Part shown: piece by piece, positions 26,326 to 35,678 of the stretch
Layout of the letters: the number at the start of each line of letters is the position of its first letter
Numbering within the stretch: the first letter of the stretch is position 1
From: an uncultured Methylophilaceae bacterium
Lineage (GTDB): Bacteria; Pseudomonadota; Gammaproteobacteria; Burkholderiales; Methylophilaceae
DNA length: 64,000 bases
Direction: 5' to 3'
Assembly: GCA_905618945.1 (NCBI GenBank)
Contig: CAJQTF010000005.1
Span: 1 to 64,000, forward strand
Notes under the pieces: model-generated
Database searches by the model: none
Seen by the model: the letters and a program-made list of their open reading frames with translations, nothing else
What the model was told of the DNA's origin: nothing
Program-made: the position numbers and the translations under genes

Positions 26326-27600
26326 TTATTTAGCTGCTACAAGTGCTTGCTCGACATCAGCGATAATATCATCGATGTGTTCGATGCCTACAGAAATTCT
26401 AACCATATCTTCACTTACCCCAGCTGTTTTTAATTCTTCTGGGCTTAATTGTCTATGAGTAGTCGAGGCAGGGTGGCATGCGAGAGATTTTGCATCTCCT
26501 ATATTCACTAATCTTAAAATCATTTGAAGGGCATCTATGAATTTTGTTCCAGCTTCAATACCACCATTAATTCCAAAACTAATAATGCCAGATGCTTTGC
26601 CCTTTGTTATCTTCTTACAAACTTTATTATATTTATCATCTTCTAAGCTTGCGTAATTAACCCAGCTAACCTGTGAATTTGCTTTTAGAAATTTAGCTAG
26701 AGCTAAAGCATTCTCGCAATGTCTTTCCATCCTTAAACCTAATGTTTCTAATCCTTGCATGATTAGAAAAGCACTATGTGGTGATAAAGCAGCTCCTGTA
26801 TTCCTTAAAGGAACAACTCTACAACGACCAATAAATGCTGCTGGGCCTAATGCTTCTGTATAAATCACACCGTGATAGGAAGGATCAGGTTCGTTTAACA
26901 TTGGATACATTTCTTTATTTTTTGCCCAGTCAAACTTTCCTGAGTCAACAATTATTCCACCAATAGTTGTTCCATGGCCGCCAATATATTTTGTTAGTGA
27001 ATGAATAACAATATCTGCTCCAAAATCAAAAGGCTTACATAAGTAAGGGGTAGGTACTGTGTTATCGACAATTAATGGAATGTTGTGTCGGTGAGCTATA
27101 TTTGCTAATTCTTCTATATCTACAACATTACCTAATGGGTTACCAATAGACTCACAATAAAGCGCTTTAGTCTTTGAGTCGATTGCCGCTTCAATTGCAT
27201 CAAAATCTGAAGCATCGACCATGTTTACATTAATTCCATGCTGTGGAAATGTATGGGCAAATAGATTATAAGTTCCACCATACAGTTGGTTTGTACTTAC
27301 GATATTATCTCCAGTACGAGTAATACACTGAATCGAAGCAGTTATCGCTGACATACCAGAAGCTAGGGCTAAAGATGCAATGCCGCCCTCCATTTCTGCT
27401 ACCCTTTGTTCTAGAACAGCATTTGTTGGGTTCATTATGCGAGAATAGATATTTCCCTCTACTTTCAGGTCAAATAAATCTGCTCCATGCTGGGTATTAT
27501 CAAACGTAAATGATGTCGTTTGATAAATGGGGGTTGTTGCTGCCTTGGTTGTCCCTTCAGATTCGTAACCATGATGTAGCGCAATAGATTCTAATTTCAT
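26326..27600 (-). CDS. metY: O-acetylhomoserine sulfhydrylase (aminocarboxypropyltransferase)
   Basis: A 424-aa Cys/Met-metabolism PLP enzyme that makes homocysteine from O-acetylhomoserine and sulfide. It has YSRIMNPTNAVLEQRVAEME, the PLP lysine in SLTKYIGGHGTTIGG and LACHPASTTHRQLSPEE at the C-terminus. The length and the insert around the middle (MYPMLNEPDPSYHGV) are typical of MetY rather than MetZ. A ribosome site (GGAG) lies 8 nt before the ATG. It is a second sulfhydrylase beside metZ at 48.7 kb. Confidence 0.9.
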   Translation of the reverse strand: MKLESIALHHGYESEGTTKAATTPIYQTTSFTFDNTQHGADLFDLKVEGNIYSRIMNPTNAVLEQRVAEMEGGIASLALASGMSAITASIQCITRTGDNIVSTNQLYGGTYNLFAHTFPQHGINVNMVDASDFDAIEAAIDSKTKALYCESIGNPLGNVVDIEELANIAHRHNIPLIVDNTVPTPYLCKPFDFGADIVIHSLTKYIGGHGTTIGGIIVDSGKFDWAKNKEMYPMLNEPDPSYHGVIYTEALGPAAFIGRCRVVPLRNTGAALSPHSAFLIMQGLETLGLRMERHCENALALAKFLKANSQVSWVNYASLEDDKYNKVCKKITKGKASGIISFGINGGIEAGTKFIDALQMILRLVNIGDAKSLACHPASTTHRQLSPEELKTAGVSEDMVRISVGIEHIDDIIADVEQALVAAK

Positions 27601-27670
27601 TTTATAGCTCCATGTTTAAATATTTAATTTAATATTAACAGATAAAGAAATACCTAATTGCTATATTTGC

Positions 27671-28246
27671 TTAATTTATTAAGGTCATATCGATCATTTT
27701 AAACTCTTCTCTGATAACGCTTTCAGCAATAGTAGGAAGTGAAATATGAACGATAACTTTATCTGCAAACACCTTATCCAATATTGTGCCTTTATTTCTA
27801 TAAATAACATTAATTAATTTATCTAAAACATTGTAATCAATGATTAATTTATAATTACTAAAGTGGATATAACTCTCAAGAGCTGAATTTGTGAAAGCCT
27901 TCATTCCTGTCTTACTATAAGCCCTTGTTAGCCCCCCACCCCCTAAATTTATACCGCCATAATACCTAACAACAGCTAATCCAGAGTTTACTAGATTTTT
28001 TGATTCAATAATTGTAAGTAATGGTCTCCCAGCTGTACCATTTGGCTCTCCATCATCCTTAAAATATGAATCCACACCATTTTCTGTCTTAATTTGATAA
28101 GCAAAAGCAATGTGACTAGCTGTGGAGTGTTGAAAGGCTATCTTTTTTATCTCTAAAAGAAAATCATCTCTCGACTTGCCAATTAACCCAAAACCAATAA
28201 ATTTGGATTTACTTTCAATTAGCTCAGAAAAGCCAGGTTTTTTAAT
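27671..28246 (-). CDS. yigZ: YigZ/IMPACT family protein with non-standard start
   Basis: The first ATG/GTG/TTG in frame is the GTG at 28075, which would delete the N-terminal third of the fold. The frame is open up to the fhs stop and encodes family-like sequence: SELIESKSKFIGFGLIG, ASHIAFAYQI and YFKDDGEPNGTAGRPLL. The best start is ATT at 28246 (then KKPGFSELI), giving 191 aa, close to the roughly 200 aa of E. coli YigZ. RYYGGINLGGGGLTRAY is the core motif and a ferredoxin-like domain follows. Without that start it would be a 5'-damaged gene. Cellular role poorly known. Confidence 0.7.
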   Translation of the reverse strand: MKKPGFSELIESKSKFIGFGLIGKSRDDFLLEIKKIAFQHSTASHIAFAYQIKTENGVDSYFKDDGEPNGTAGRPLLTIIESKNLVNSGLAVVRYYGGINLGGGGLTRAYSKTGMKAFTNSALESYIHFSNYKLIIDYNVLDKLINVIYRNKGTILDKVFADKVIVHISLPTIAESVIREEFKMIDMTLIN

Positions 28247-28258
28247 TACAAACTGGAT

Positions 28259-29917
28259 TTAACTCAATCCTTCAATTAATCCATCAGCACTTACACCAAT
28301 CATTTCACTTGCTGGCTTTTTAGGAAGACCTGGTAAAGTCATAAGAGAGCCACATATCGCTACAATAAACTCTGCACCCCTAGCCAATCGGAGCTCTCTG
28401 ATATTTAGTTTATGGTTAATTGCAGCACCCTTTAATGCTGGATCACTAGAAAAAGAATAAGGGGTTTTAGCAATACAAACTGGAAAAGAGGAATATTTTA
28501 ACTCCAATTCTTTGAGTTGTTTGGAGGCCTCATCTTCATATATTACTTCGTCAGCATGATAAATATTTTTAGCTATTATTTCTATCTTAGATGCTAAGGA
28601 TTGTTCATTTTTGTATAAAAACTTAAATTCAGATGGTTTATTAACTAAATCTAGGGCTGCTAAAGCTAAAGTCTCTGCCCCATCAGCGCCCTTTTCCCAA
28701 TGCTCACATAAGATTGCTTCAAAACCTAAGGCTCTAACCTCATCCTGTACAAATTTAACTTCAATTTCAGTATCACTTTGAAATTTATTAACAGCTACTA
28801 AAACATTTAGCCCAAACTGTTGATGACAATTGGTAATATGTCTTTCAAGATTCTTAAACCCTTCCTTTAGCGCTTCTGAATTTTCTTGATTAAGATCTTC
28901 TTTCTTTACTCCGCCATGAAATTTTATAGCTCTAATAGTGGCCACGATAACTACCAAATGAGGCGTAATCCCAGTTTTCCTACATTTTATGTCAATAAAC
29001 TTTTCTGCTCCTAAGTCTGCACCGAACCCAGCTTCAGTTACAACATAATCTGCAAGATCTAACCCCATCTTTGTTGCAATGAAGGAATTACAGCCATGCG
29101 CAATATTTGCAAATGGGCCGCCGTGAATAAGTGTGGGTGTTTTATTTAAGGTTTGCACTAAATTTGGCATGAAAGCGTCTTTAAGAAGTGCCGTCATTGC
29201 TCCGTTAGCCTTAATATCTTTGGCAAGAATTGGTTCCATTTTAGGATCAATATTTTTTGCAACTTCAATCTCACCCAATCTTTTATTTAAATCATCAATT
29301 GAATTTGCTAAACAAAAAATTGCCATAATTTCACTTGCTACAGTAATATCAAATCCAGTTTTATAATCTAAGTTATTTCCAGAAATTGAAATATGCCTTA
29401 GTGCTCGATCATTCATATCCAGGCATCTCTTAAATGATATTCTTGATTTATCAATGCCTAACTCATTCCCGTGAAAGATATGATTATCAATCATCGCTGC
29501 TAGCAAATTATTAGCTGAAGTGATTGCATGAAGATCTCCTGTAAAATGAAGGTTGATATTTTCCATAGGAACTGCTTGGGAATAACCACCCCCTGTTGCT
29601 CCTCCTTTCATTCCAAATACAGGCCCTAAAGAAGGCTCTCGAATGCAAATCAAAGCTTTCTTTTTTAATTTTGTTAAAGCGTCTGCTAAACCAATAGTTG
29701 TAGTTGTTTTCCCCTCTCCTGCTGGTGTTGGACTCATAGCTGTAACTAATATTAACTTTGATTTTTTATTAGGTTGAATATTGATTTTATTCGAATCAAT
29801 TTTAGCTATATATGGACCATATGAAAGTAAGGCGTCCTCGGGAATATCAATACGCCTTGCAATTTCGCTGATAGGTATTAATGTTGCTTCTCTTGCAATG
29901 TCTAAGTCTGATTTCAT
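28259..29917 (-). CDS. fhs: Formate-tetrahydrofolate ligase
   Basis: A 552-aa enzyme that joins formate to tetrahydrofolate using ATP. It has ATP-site TPAGEGKTTTTIGL, GMKGGATGGGYSQ, FTGDLHAI and LIHGGPFANIAHGCNS. In methylotrophs it moves formate from methanol or methylamine oxidation into C1-folate for serine and purine synthesis. Its stop codon lies just before the YigZ frame. Confidence 0.96.
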   Translation of the reverse strand: MKSDLDIAREATLIPISEIARRIDIPEDALLSYGPYIAKIDSNKINIQPNKKSKLILVTAMSPTPAGEGKTTTTIGLADALTKLKKKALICIREPSLGPVFGMKGGATGGGYSQAVPMENINLHFTGDLHAITSANNLLAAMIDNHIFHGNELGIDKSRISFKRCLDMNDRALRHISISGNNLDYKTGFDITVASEIMAIFCLANSIDDLNKRLGEIEVAKNIDPKMEPILAKDIKANGAMTALLKDAFMPNLVQTLNKTPTLIHGGPFANIAHGCNSFIATKMGLDLADYVVTEAGFGADLGAEKFIDIKCRKTGITPHLVVIVATIRAIKFHGGVKKEDLNQENSEALKEGFKNLERHITNCHQQFGLNVLVAVNKFQSDTEIEVKFVQDEVRALGFEAILCEHWEKGADGAETLALAALDLVNKPSEFKFLYKNEQSLASKIEIIAKNIYHADEVIYEDEASKQLKELELKYSSFPVCIAKTPYSFSSDPALKGAAINHKLNIRELRLARGAEFIVAICGSLMTLPGLPKKPASEMIGVSADGLIEGLS

Positions 29918-30065
29918 CAGTGCCCCTTTTTATATATGTTTAAATACTTAAATTGACTCTAAAATGTTTTAAGGTTAAGGTAAATAGATAATTACTTAAT
30001 TTAATAATAAGCTTTACTTAATAATTAAATTACCCCGAGTATTAAACTGGATACAATTACTTAAA

Positions 30066-30986
30066 TTATTTCTTTAAAAAATTTCTTAAATCAAAGTCAG
30101 TGATGTCAGGGGTGAACATTTTTATAAATTCATATACAAAGCCCCTCACAAAAGTTTCTTTTCTAATACCGATATAAGTTGTACTCGTAGGGAATAGATG
30201 GCTAACATCTCTACTCTCTAAAGCTGAATCTTTATTTTTATCATATGCCATCTCAGCAATCAAGCCAACACCCAAATTCAATTCTACATAAGTTTTTATT
30301 ACGTCCGCGTCAATTGCAGTAAGCATAATATTAGGACTTATATTTGCCTCTTTAAAAACCTTTGAGACAATAGTGCTACCTGTAAAAGCATAGTCGTATG
30401 TAATCATTGGGTATGAAGCAATGTTTTGCAGTGTAATTTCTTTAATACTTGATAGTGCATGATTTTTTGGAAAAACTAAGACTCGATTCCATGAATAACA
30501 GGGTATACAAATAATATTTGCATTATGTCCGATTGACTCAGTCGCTATTCCAACATCAGCATTGCCCTTCAAAATTTGCTCGGTAACCTGAGATGGATCT
30601 CCTTGGTGAATATTTAAATCAATTTTAGGGTATTTCTTAACGAAGGCCTCAACCACTTTTGGTAGCTTGTATCTTGCTTGTGTATGAGTCGTCGCAATAG
30701 TAAATGAACCGGTATCATCATTCTCATGTTCATGAGAGATATTTTTTATATTAGCAACCTCTCTGATGATTTCTGAAATTGATTTATATAAATCGTTTCC
30801 AGCATCACTAAGTCCGGTTAATCTCTTACCGTTCCTTTGGAAGATTTTTATACCCACCTCATCCTCCAAGAGTCGGATTTGTTTACTAACTCCAGGTTGA
30901 GACGTGTTTAAGAATTCAGCAGCCTTAGAAATATTAAAATCATTTTGGACTATTTGGTAAACACATCTTAATTGTTGTAATTTCAT
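30066..30986 (-). CDS. cysB: LysR-type regulator CysB
   Basis: A 306-aa regulator. The N-terminal winged helix-turn-helix begins MKLQQLRCVYQIVQNDFNIS and contains LNTSQPGVSKQIRLLEDEVG, the CysB/Cbl form. The rest is a substrate-binding-type effector domain (N-acetylserine or a related inducer in other species). It diverges from the permease-cysI operon, with a palindrome between them, and almost certainly controls it. Confidence 0.92.
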   Translation of the reverse strand: MKLQQLRCVYQIVQNDFNISKAAEFLNTSQPGVSKQIRLLEDEVGIKIFQRNGKRLTGLSDAGNDLYKSISEIIREVANIKNISHEHENDDTGSFTIATTHTQARYKLPKVVEAFVKKYPKIDLNIHQGDPSQVTEQILKGNADVGIATESIGHNANIICIPCYSWNRVLVFPKNHALSSIKEITLQNIASYPMITYDYAFTGSTIVSKVFKEANISPNIMLTAIDADVIKTYVELNLGVGLIAEMAYDKNKDSALESRDVSHLFPTSTTYIGIRKETFVRGFVYEFIKMFTPDITDFDLRNFLKK

Positions 30987-31030
30987 ATATTTAAAAGTTA
31001 TATTGATAGAAATATTTATTATTAAAATAG

Positions 31031-31049
31031 TATATCAAAATCTGATATA
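31031..31049. promoter_or_regulatory. Palindrome between cysB and the cys operon (putative CysB operator)
   Basis: TATATCA, five bases AAATC, then TGATATA form a perfect 7-bp dyad in the 94-nt divergent gap, 31 nt before the permease ATG. A T-rich dyad of this size fits LysR-type binding sites. The assignment to CysB is by position only. Confidence 0.5.
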
Positions 31050-31080
31050 TTTCACTCTAATTAAATAAAATATTACATAT

Positions 31081-31848
31081 ATGGGTATTGAGTATATCTT
31101 TTCTGGTTTTGTGGTTGGGCTTCTAGTCGGTTTAACTGGCGTTGGCGGTGGTTCATTAATGACGCCCCTTTTAGTTTTAATATTTAAATTTCCAACTGCT
31201 ATAGCAATTGGTACAGATCTTCTTTATGCATCAATTACTAAATCCGCTGGAGTTATCTCCCATTCACGCTTGGGTAATATTGAATGGAAAATTGTGAAAA
31301 ATTTAATGCTTGGCAGCATTCCAGCATCTTTCTTAATGACCTACTATTTAAAAGGGATTGATCTATACGCATATGAGAATGTAAAAATTATTAATTTCTC
31401 ATTAGGAATTGCATTAGTTTTAACGTCTTTTGCTGTAATACTTCAGCCACTAATATCAAAAAAATCAGTTACCCAACAATCTAGATCTTCAAGAAAGACG
31501 ACTATTCTAACGATCTTATTAGGTTTATCATTAGGTGTATTAGTTACTTTAACCTCTGTTGGTGCTGGCGCTATGGGTGTTACCGCATTGCTTTTGCTTT
31601 ACCCTAAAATGAGTATAAAAAAAATAGTTGGTACTGATATTGCACATGCAGTTCCATTAACCCTTTTTGCAGGTCTAGGACATTTGAATTTAGGTACAGT
31701 AAATGTTTACTTATTGTTATCATTACTTATAGGTTCGATACCAGGGATATGGTTAGGAAGTAATTTAAGTTCGAAAATTGATGAAAAATGGTTGCGTTAT
31801 ATTTTAGCCATTGTTTTATTAATTGTTGGTATTCAATTAATTAAGTAA
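31081..31848 (+). CDS. TauE/SafE family permease, probably for sulfite/sulfate or related anions
   Basis: A 255-aa inner-membrane protein with about eight helices in two homologous halves. It starts with the family motif GFVVGLLVGLTGVGGGSLMTP and repeats it as LGVLVTLTSVGAGAMGVTAL. PF01925 proteins move sulfur oxyanions or organosulfonates. As first gene of the sulfate-reduction operon, 12 nt before cysI, it likely imports or balances sulfate/sulfite. No clear ribosome site precedes the ATG. Confidence 0.8.
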   Translation: MGIEYIFSGFVVGLLVGLTGVGGGSLMTPLLVLIFKFPTAIAIGTDLLYASITKSAGVISHSRLGNIEWKIVKNLMLGSIPASFLMTYYLKGIDLYAYENVKIINFSLGIALVLTSFAVILQPLISKKSVTQQSRSSRKTTILTILLGLSLGVLVTLTSVGAGAMGVTALLLLYPKMSIKKIVGTDIAHAVPLTLFAGLGHLNLGTVNVYLLLSLLIGSIPGIWLGSNLSSKIDEKWLRYILAIVLLIVGIQLIK

Positions 31849-31860
31849 AAAAGGTTTTAC

Positions 31861-33519
31861 ATGTATAAATACGATCAAATTGATCAGAAAATTGTTAATG
31901 AAAGAGTGGATCAATATCAGAGCCAGCTCAATCGTTATTTAAATAAAGAATTGTCGGATGAAGAATTTAGGCCACTCAGACTCCAAAACGGTCTATACAT
32001 CCAGCGTCATGCCCCTATGCTAAGAGTTGCTATACCTTACGGCCTTCTTTCGTCAAACCAACTTTATAAATTAGCAGATATTGCTGATAAATATGATCGG
32101 GGGTACGGTCATTTTAGTACAAGACAGAATATTCAATTTAATTGGCCGAAGCTTGAAGAAACTCCTAATATATTAAGAGAGCTAGCTGAAGTAGAAATGC
32201 ATGCTATTCAAACCTCAGGTAACTGTATTAGAAATATAACGACGGATCAATTTGCTGGGGTTACCGATGATGAAATAATCGATCCGAGGCATATAGCAGA
32301 AATCATAAGACAATGGAGTACATTCCATCCTGAATTTGCATTACTTCCAAGAAAATTTAAGATCGCAATAACTGGGTCAACAAAAGACCGTGCATTAGTT
32401 CAATGTCATGATATTGGCCTTGAGTTTTTTACTAATACTAATAATAAGATGACTATTAAGGTTTGGGTTGGTGGAGGATTGGGAAGGACTCCTATAATTG
32501 GGTCTGTTATAAAAAATGAACTTGAATGGGAGCATATTCTAACTTATTGTGAAGCAATATTACGCGTCTACAATCTTTACGGTAGAAGAGATAATATGTA
32601 CAAGGCAAGAATAAAAATATTAGTCAAATCACTTGGAATTGATGCATTCAAAAAACTTGTTGATGATGAGTGGAAATATATAAAAAATGGTCCAAATACT
32701 ATCAACACAGAAGAGTTGAGCCGAATAAAAAAATACTTTTCGGAGCCAGATTATAAAAAAAATATAAAAAATAATCTTAAAGATTATAAATCTAATAAAG
32801 CATTTAATCAGTGGCTCTCTAGATCTACCAATACTCACAAGAAGAAAGGTTATCGTGCTGTTACTTTTTCTTTAAAAGAAACTGGATGTGCACCTGGAGA
32901 TGCCTCATCAACTCAAATGAGAGCAGTTTCAAACTTATCTGATCAATATAGCTTTGGTGAGATTAGGGTGTCGCATGAGCAAAACCTAATCTTAGCTGAC
33001 GTCCAAGAAGATAAGCTTTATGAGTTATGGGTCAAAGCTAAAGAGTATCATCTAGTGACTCCAAACATAGGGCTTTTAACAGATATTATATGCTGCCCAG
33101 GAGGTGACTTTTGCTCACTAGCTAATGCTAAAAGTATTCCAATCGCACAATCTATTCAGGATCTTTTTAATGATATGGATTATCTGCATGACATTGGAGA
33201 TCTAAATTTAAATATATCAGGCTGTATGAATGCGTGTGGGCATCATCACGTTGGTCATATTGGTATATTAGGTGTAGATAAAGACGGAAGTGAATGGTAC
33301 CAAGTGACGCTTGGCGGAAACCAAGGTAATTTTGCAAGTATTGGTAAAGTAATTGGTCCCTCATTTTCTGCTGAACAAATGCCATTGATTATTAAAAAAA
33401 TTATTGAGGTTTATTTAAACAATAGGCAAGAGGAAGAAATTTTCATAGACTGTGTTTCACGAATAGGTCTCGAGCCATTTAAAAATTATATTTATACAGA
33501 TTCAGAGGTTAGTAAATGA
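31861..33519 (+). CDS. cysI: Sulfite reductase hemoprotein (nitrite/sulfite reductase family)
   Basis: A 552-aa siroheme and [4Fe-4S] enzyme reducing sulfite to sulfide. It has GHFSTRQNIQFNW near residue 85, then the cluster motifs ETGCAPGD, CCPGGDFCSLA and NISGCMNACGHHHVG. It is not accompanied by a CysJ flavoprotein gene here, so electrons may come from a ferredoxin; fdxA lies downstream. It overlaps DUF934 by 4 nt. Nitrite reductase activity is a less likely reading given the cys genes. Confidence 0.9.
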   Translation: MYKYDQIDQKIVNERVDQYQSQLNRYLNKELSDEEFRPLRLQNGLYIQRHAPMLRVAIPYGLLSSNQLYKLADIADKYDRGYGHFSTRQNIQFNWPKLEETPNILRELAEVEMHAIQTSGNCIRNITTDQFAGVTDDEIIDPRHIAEIIRQWSTFHPEFALLPRKFKIAITGSTKDRALVQCHDIGLEFFTNTNNKMTIKVWVGGGLGRTPIIGSVIKNELEWEHILTYCEAILRVYNLYGRRDNMYKARIKILVKSLGIDAFKKLVDDEWKYIKNGPNTINTEELSRIKKYFSEPDYKKNIKNNLKDYKSNKAFNQWLSRSTNTHKKKGYRAVTFSLKETGCAPGDASSTQMRAVSNLSDQYSFGEIRVSHEQNLILADVQEDKLYELWVKAKEYHLVTPNIGLLTDIICCPGGDFCSLANAKSIPIAQSIQDLFNDMDYLHDIGDLNLNISGCMNACGHHHVGHIGILGVDKDGSEWYQVTLGGNQGNFASIGKVIGPSFSAEQMPLIIKKIIEVYLNNRQEEEIFIDCVSRIGLEPFKNYIYTDSEVSK

Positions 33520-34118
33520 CATCACAATTAATTAAAGGCAAAAATATCGTTAAAGATGATTGGGTAATTTCTGAATTAGCTAAAGTAGAAGAAATTGTAA
33601 AGATGCAAGCTGGTAAAGTGGTAGCCTTCAAGCTTTCGGGTGAAGATTACCCTACTAGCGAACAAGTAAAGAAAACAATTTTTCCAGATACAGGCAAAAT
33701 TTTATTACCATTAAAGGTATTTATCCTACATCAAGAAAAACTAAAAGAAAGATTGGCGAATGGAGAAATCGGTATATGGTTTTCTACCCACGAAGAGATT
33801 CACAAATTTACAGAGGCTATCGTCGACTTAAATAACTTTCCTTTAATTGCTATTCATGTTGAAAAATTTGCTGATGGAAGAATATTTTCAATTGGCAGCC
33901 AGTTAAGGAATAAATACAATTTTAAAAATGAATTAAGGGCATTCGGAGATGTATTAAGAGATCAAATCTTTTTTTTAAAACGTTCAGGTTTTAATAGTTA
34001 TTTAATAAGAAAAGACCGTGATGCAAAAGATGCAATTAAGGGTTTAGATGATTTTAGTGATCCATATCAAGGGGCCTCTGATATCTTAGAGCCAGTATGG
34101 AAACGTAGCAAACGATAA
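33516..34118 (+). CDS. DUF934 protein of the sulfite reductase operon
   Basis: A 200-aa soluble protein with the DUF934 pattern: VAFKLSGEDYPTSEQV, GIWFSTHEEI, FPLIAIHVEKFADGRIFSI and the end NSYLIRKDRDAKDAIKGLDD. It is found next to cysI in many proteobacteria and is thought to assist sulfite reduction, without a settled biochemical role. It overlaps cysI (ATGA) and precedes cysH by 27 nt. Confidence 0.88.
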   Translation: MTSQLIKGKNIVKDDWVISELAKVEEIVKMQAGKVVAFKLSGEDYPTSEQVKKTIFPDTGKILLPLKVFILHQEKLKERLANGEIGIWFSTHEEIHKFTEAIVDLNNFPLIAIHVEKFADGRIFSIGSQLRNKYNFKNELRAFGDVLRDQIFFLKRSGFNSYLIRKDRDAKDAIKGLDDFSDPYQGASDILEPVWKRSKR

Positions 34119-34145
34119 TTTCAAAATAAAAAGAAAATAAATAAA

Positions 34146-34775
34146 ATGAATAAAGACATACATATTTTTAATGAAGAATTAAGAGAGAAAAATCCCTCAG
34201 AGATAATAAAATGGGCTTTGGGGAAAAGTAAGAACCCTATACTTACCACAAATTTTCGCCCTTATGAAGCTGCAATAATTCACTTGTGCATAAAAGTAAT
34301 GCCAGAAATTAAGGTTGTATGGTGTGACTCGGGTTACAACACTAAGGCAACTTATGTATATGCTGAAAAAATTATTTCTGATTTGAATTTAAATCTTAAG
34401 TTATATGTGCCTTCGCAAACCTCAGCTCATAGAGAAATTTTTATGGGGCAAGTCCCAGGTATTGACGACCCAAGACATGAAGAATTTACACAACAAGTTA
34501 AGCTTGAGCCTTTTAAAAGAGCTATGGAAGAAATTAAACCTGATTTATGGATAACAAATCTAAGAAAAGGACAGACTGAATTTAGAAATAATATAGATAT
34601 CGTAACTAAAACTAATGAAGGTCTTTTGAAAATAAGTCCTTTTTATTATTCGTCAGATTTAGATCTAGACAAATATATGAATGAGCATAACTTAGAAAAT
34701 GAATTTGATTACTTTGACCCAACAAAAGTAGATGAAAAAAGAGAATGTGGCCTTCATAATCAAGGTGATAAATAA
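34146..34775 (+). CDS. cysH: Phosphoadenylyl/adenylyl-sulfate reductase
   Basis: A 209-aa reductase of the PAPS/APS family. It has an adenylyl-transferase-like fold with WCDSGYNTKATYVYAEKI, ITNLRKGQTEFRNNI and the redox-active RECGLH near the C-terminus. It has only three cysteines and no Cys-Cys pair, so it cannot hold the [4Fe-4S] cluster of typical APS reductases and looks like the PAPS type. The operon has no APS kinase. Its stop overlaps cysD by one base. Confidence 0.87.
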   Translation: MNKDIHIFNEELREKNPSEIIKWALGKSKNPILTTNFRPYEAAIIHLCIKVMPEIKVVWCDSGYNTKATYVYAEKIISDLNLNLKLYVPSQTSAHREIFMGQVPGIDDPRHEEFTQQVKLEPFKRAMEEIKPDLWITNLRKGQTEFRNNIDIVTKTNEGLLKISPFYYSSDLDLDKYMNEHNLENEFDYFDPTKVDEKRECGLHNQGDK

Positions 34776-35677
34776 TGAAAAAATTATTATCGCATTTAGA
34801 TTGGTTGGAGTCAGAAGCTATACATATTATGAGGGAAGTAGCAGGCCAATGTAGTAATCCAGTTTTACTTTTCTCTGGTGGGAAGGATTCCCTTTGTTTG
34901 TTAAGAGTTGCAGAAAAAGCTTTTAGGCCTGGTAGATTTCCTTTTCCAATGATGCATATTGATACAGGCCATAACTATCCTGAAGTGATTAATTTTAGAG
35001 ATAAAAAGATAAATGACTTAGGCGAAAGATTGATTGTAGCCTCACTTGAAGACTCAATGAAAAAAGGATCGATTGTTTTAAAATCTAATGACGAGCCAAG
35101 AAATAAATACCAATCAATAACATTGCTAGAAGCAATTGAAGAGCATGATTTTGATTGTTGCATTGGTGGCGCGAGAAGGGATGAAGAAAAAGCAAGAGCA
35201 AAAGAAAGAATAATGAGTTTTCGTGATGAATTTGGCCAATGGGATCCAAAAAACCAAAGGCCTGAGCTTTGGGACTTATATAACGCAAAAGTACATAAGG
35301 GTGAAAATATTAGAGCATTTCCAATCTCAAATTGGACAGAAATGGATGTTTGGCAGTATATTGAAAGAGAAAAACTTGAACTACCTAATATTTATTTTGC
35401 CCACCAAAGAGAAATTGTCAGAAGAGACAACTCCATTGTTCCAGTAACTAATGTAACTCCTGTAAGGGAAAATGAGTTAGTTGAAAAAATTATGGTTAGA
35501 TTCAGAACTGTTGGAGATATAACTTGCACTGCGCCAGTGGAAAGTGATGCCGACACTGTTGAAAAAATAATATTAGAGACCGCTTCAACATCAATCTCAG
35601 AGAGAGGTGCTACAAGGCTTGATGATCAAGTTTCGGAAGCATCAATGGAGCAGAGAAAAAAAGAAGGATATTTTTAA
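34775..35677 (+). CDS. cysD: Sulfate adenylyltransferase subunit 2
   Basis: A 300-aa ATP-sulfurylase catalytic subunit. It has the PP-loop LLFSGGKDSLCLLR, MMHIDTGHNYPE and the conserved CIGGARRDEEKARAKER. CysD makes APS from ATP and sulfate, driven by the GTPase CysN encoded next. Length is typical. Confidence 0.95.
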   Translation: MKKLLSHLDWLESEAIHIMREVAGQCSNPVLLFSGGKDSLCLLRVAEKAFRPGRFPFPMMHIDTGHNYPEVINFRDKKINDLGERLIVASLEDSMKKGSIVLKSNDEPRNKYQSITLLEAIEEHDFDCCIGGARRDEEKARAKERIMSFRDEFGQWDPKNQRPELWDLYNAKVHKGENIRAFPISNWTEMDVWQYIEREKLELPNIYFAHQREIVRRDNSIVPVTNVTPVRENELVEKIMVRFRTVGDITCTAPVESDADTVEKIILETASTSISERGATRLDDQVSEASMEQRKKEGYF

Positions 35678-35678
35678 A

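Noticed and set aside
27601-27670. SAM riboswitch upstream of metY
   Set aside because: The 70-nt leader has no stem-loop with the GTAGCTAAA-type element seen before metZ.
29918-30065. Riboswitch before fhs
   Set aside because: The gap is AT-rich without stable paired blocks; only a ribosome site near the fhs start was seen.
35607-35678. Longer N-terminus for CysN
   Set aside because: It overlaps the cysD 3' end; the ATG at 35679 directly after the cysD stop begins the normal EF-Tu-like start.
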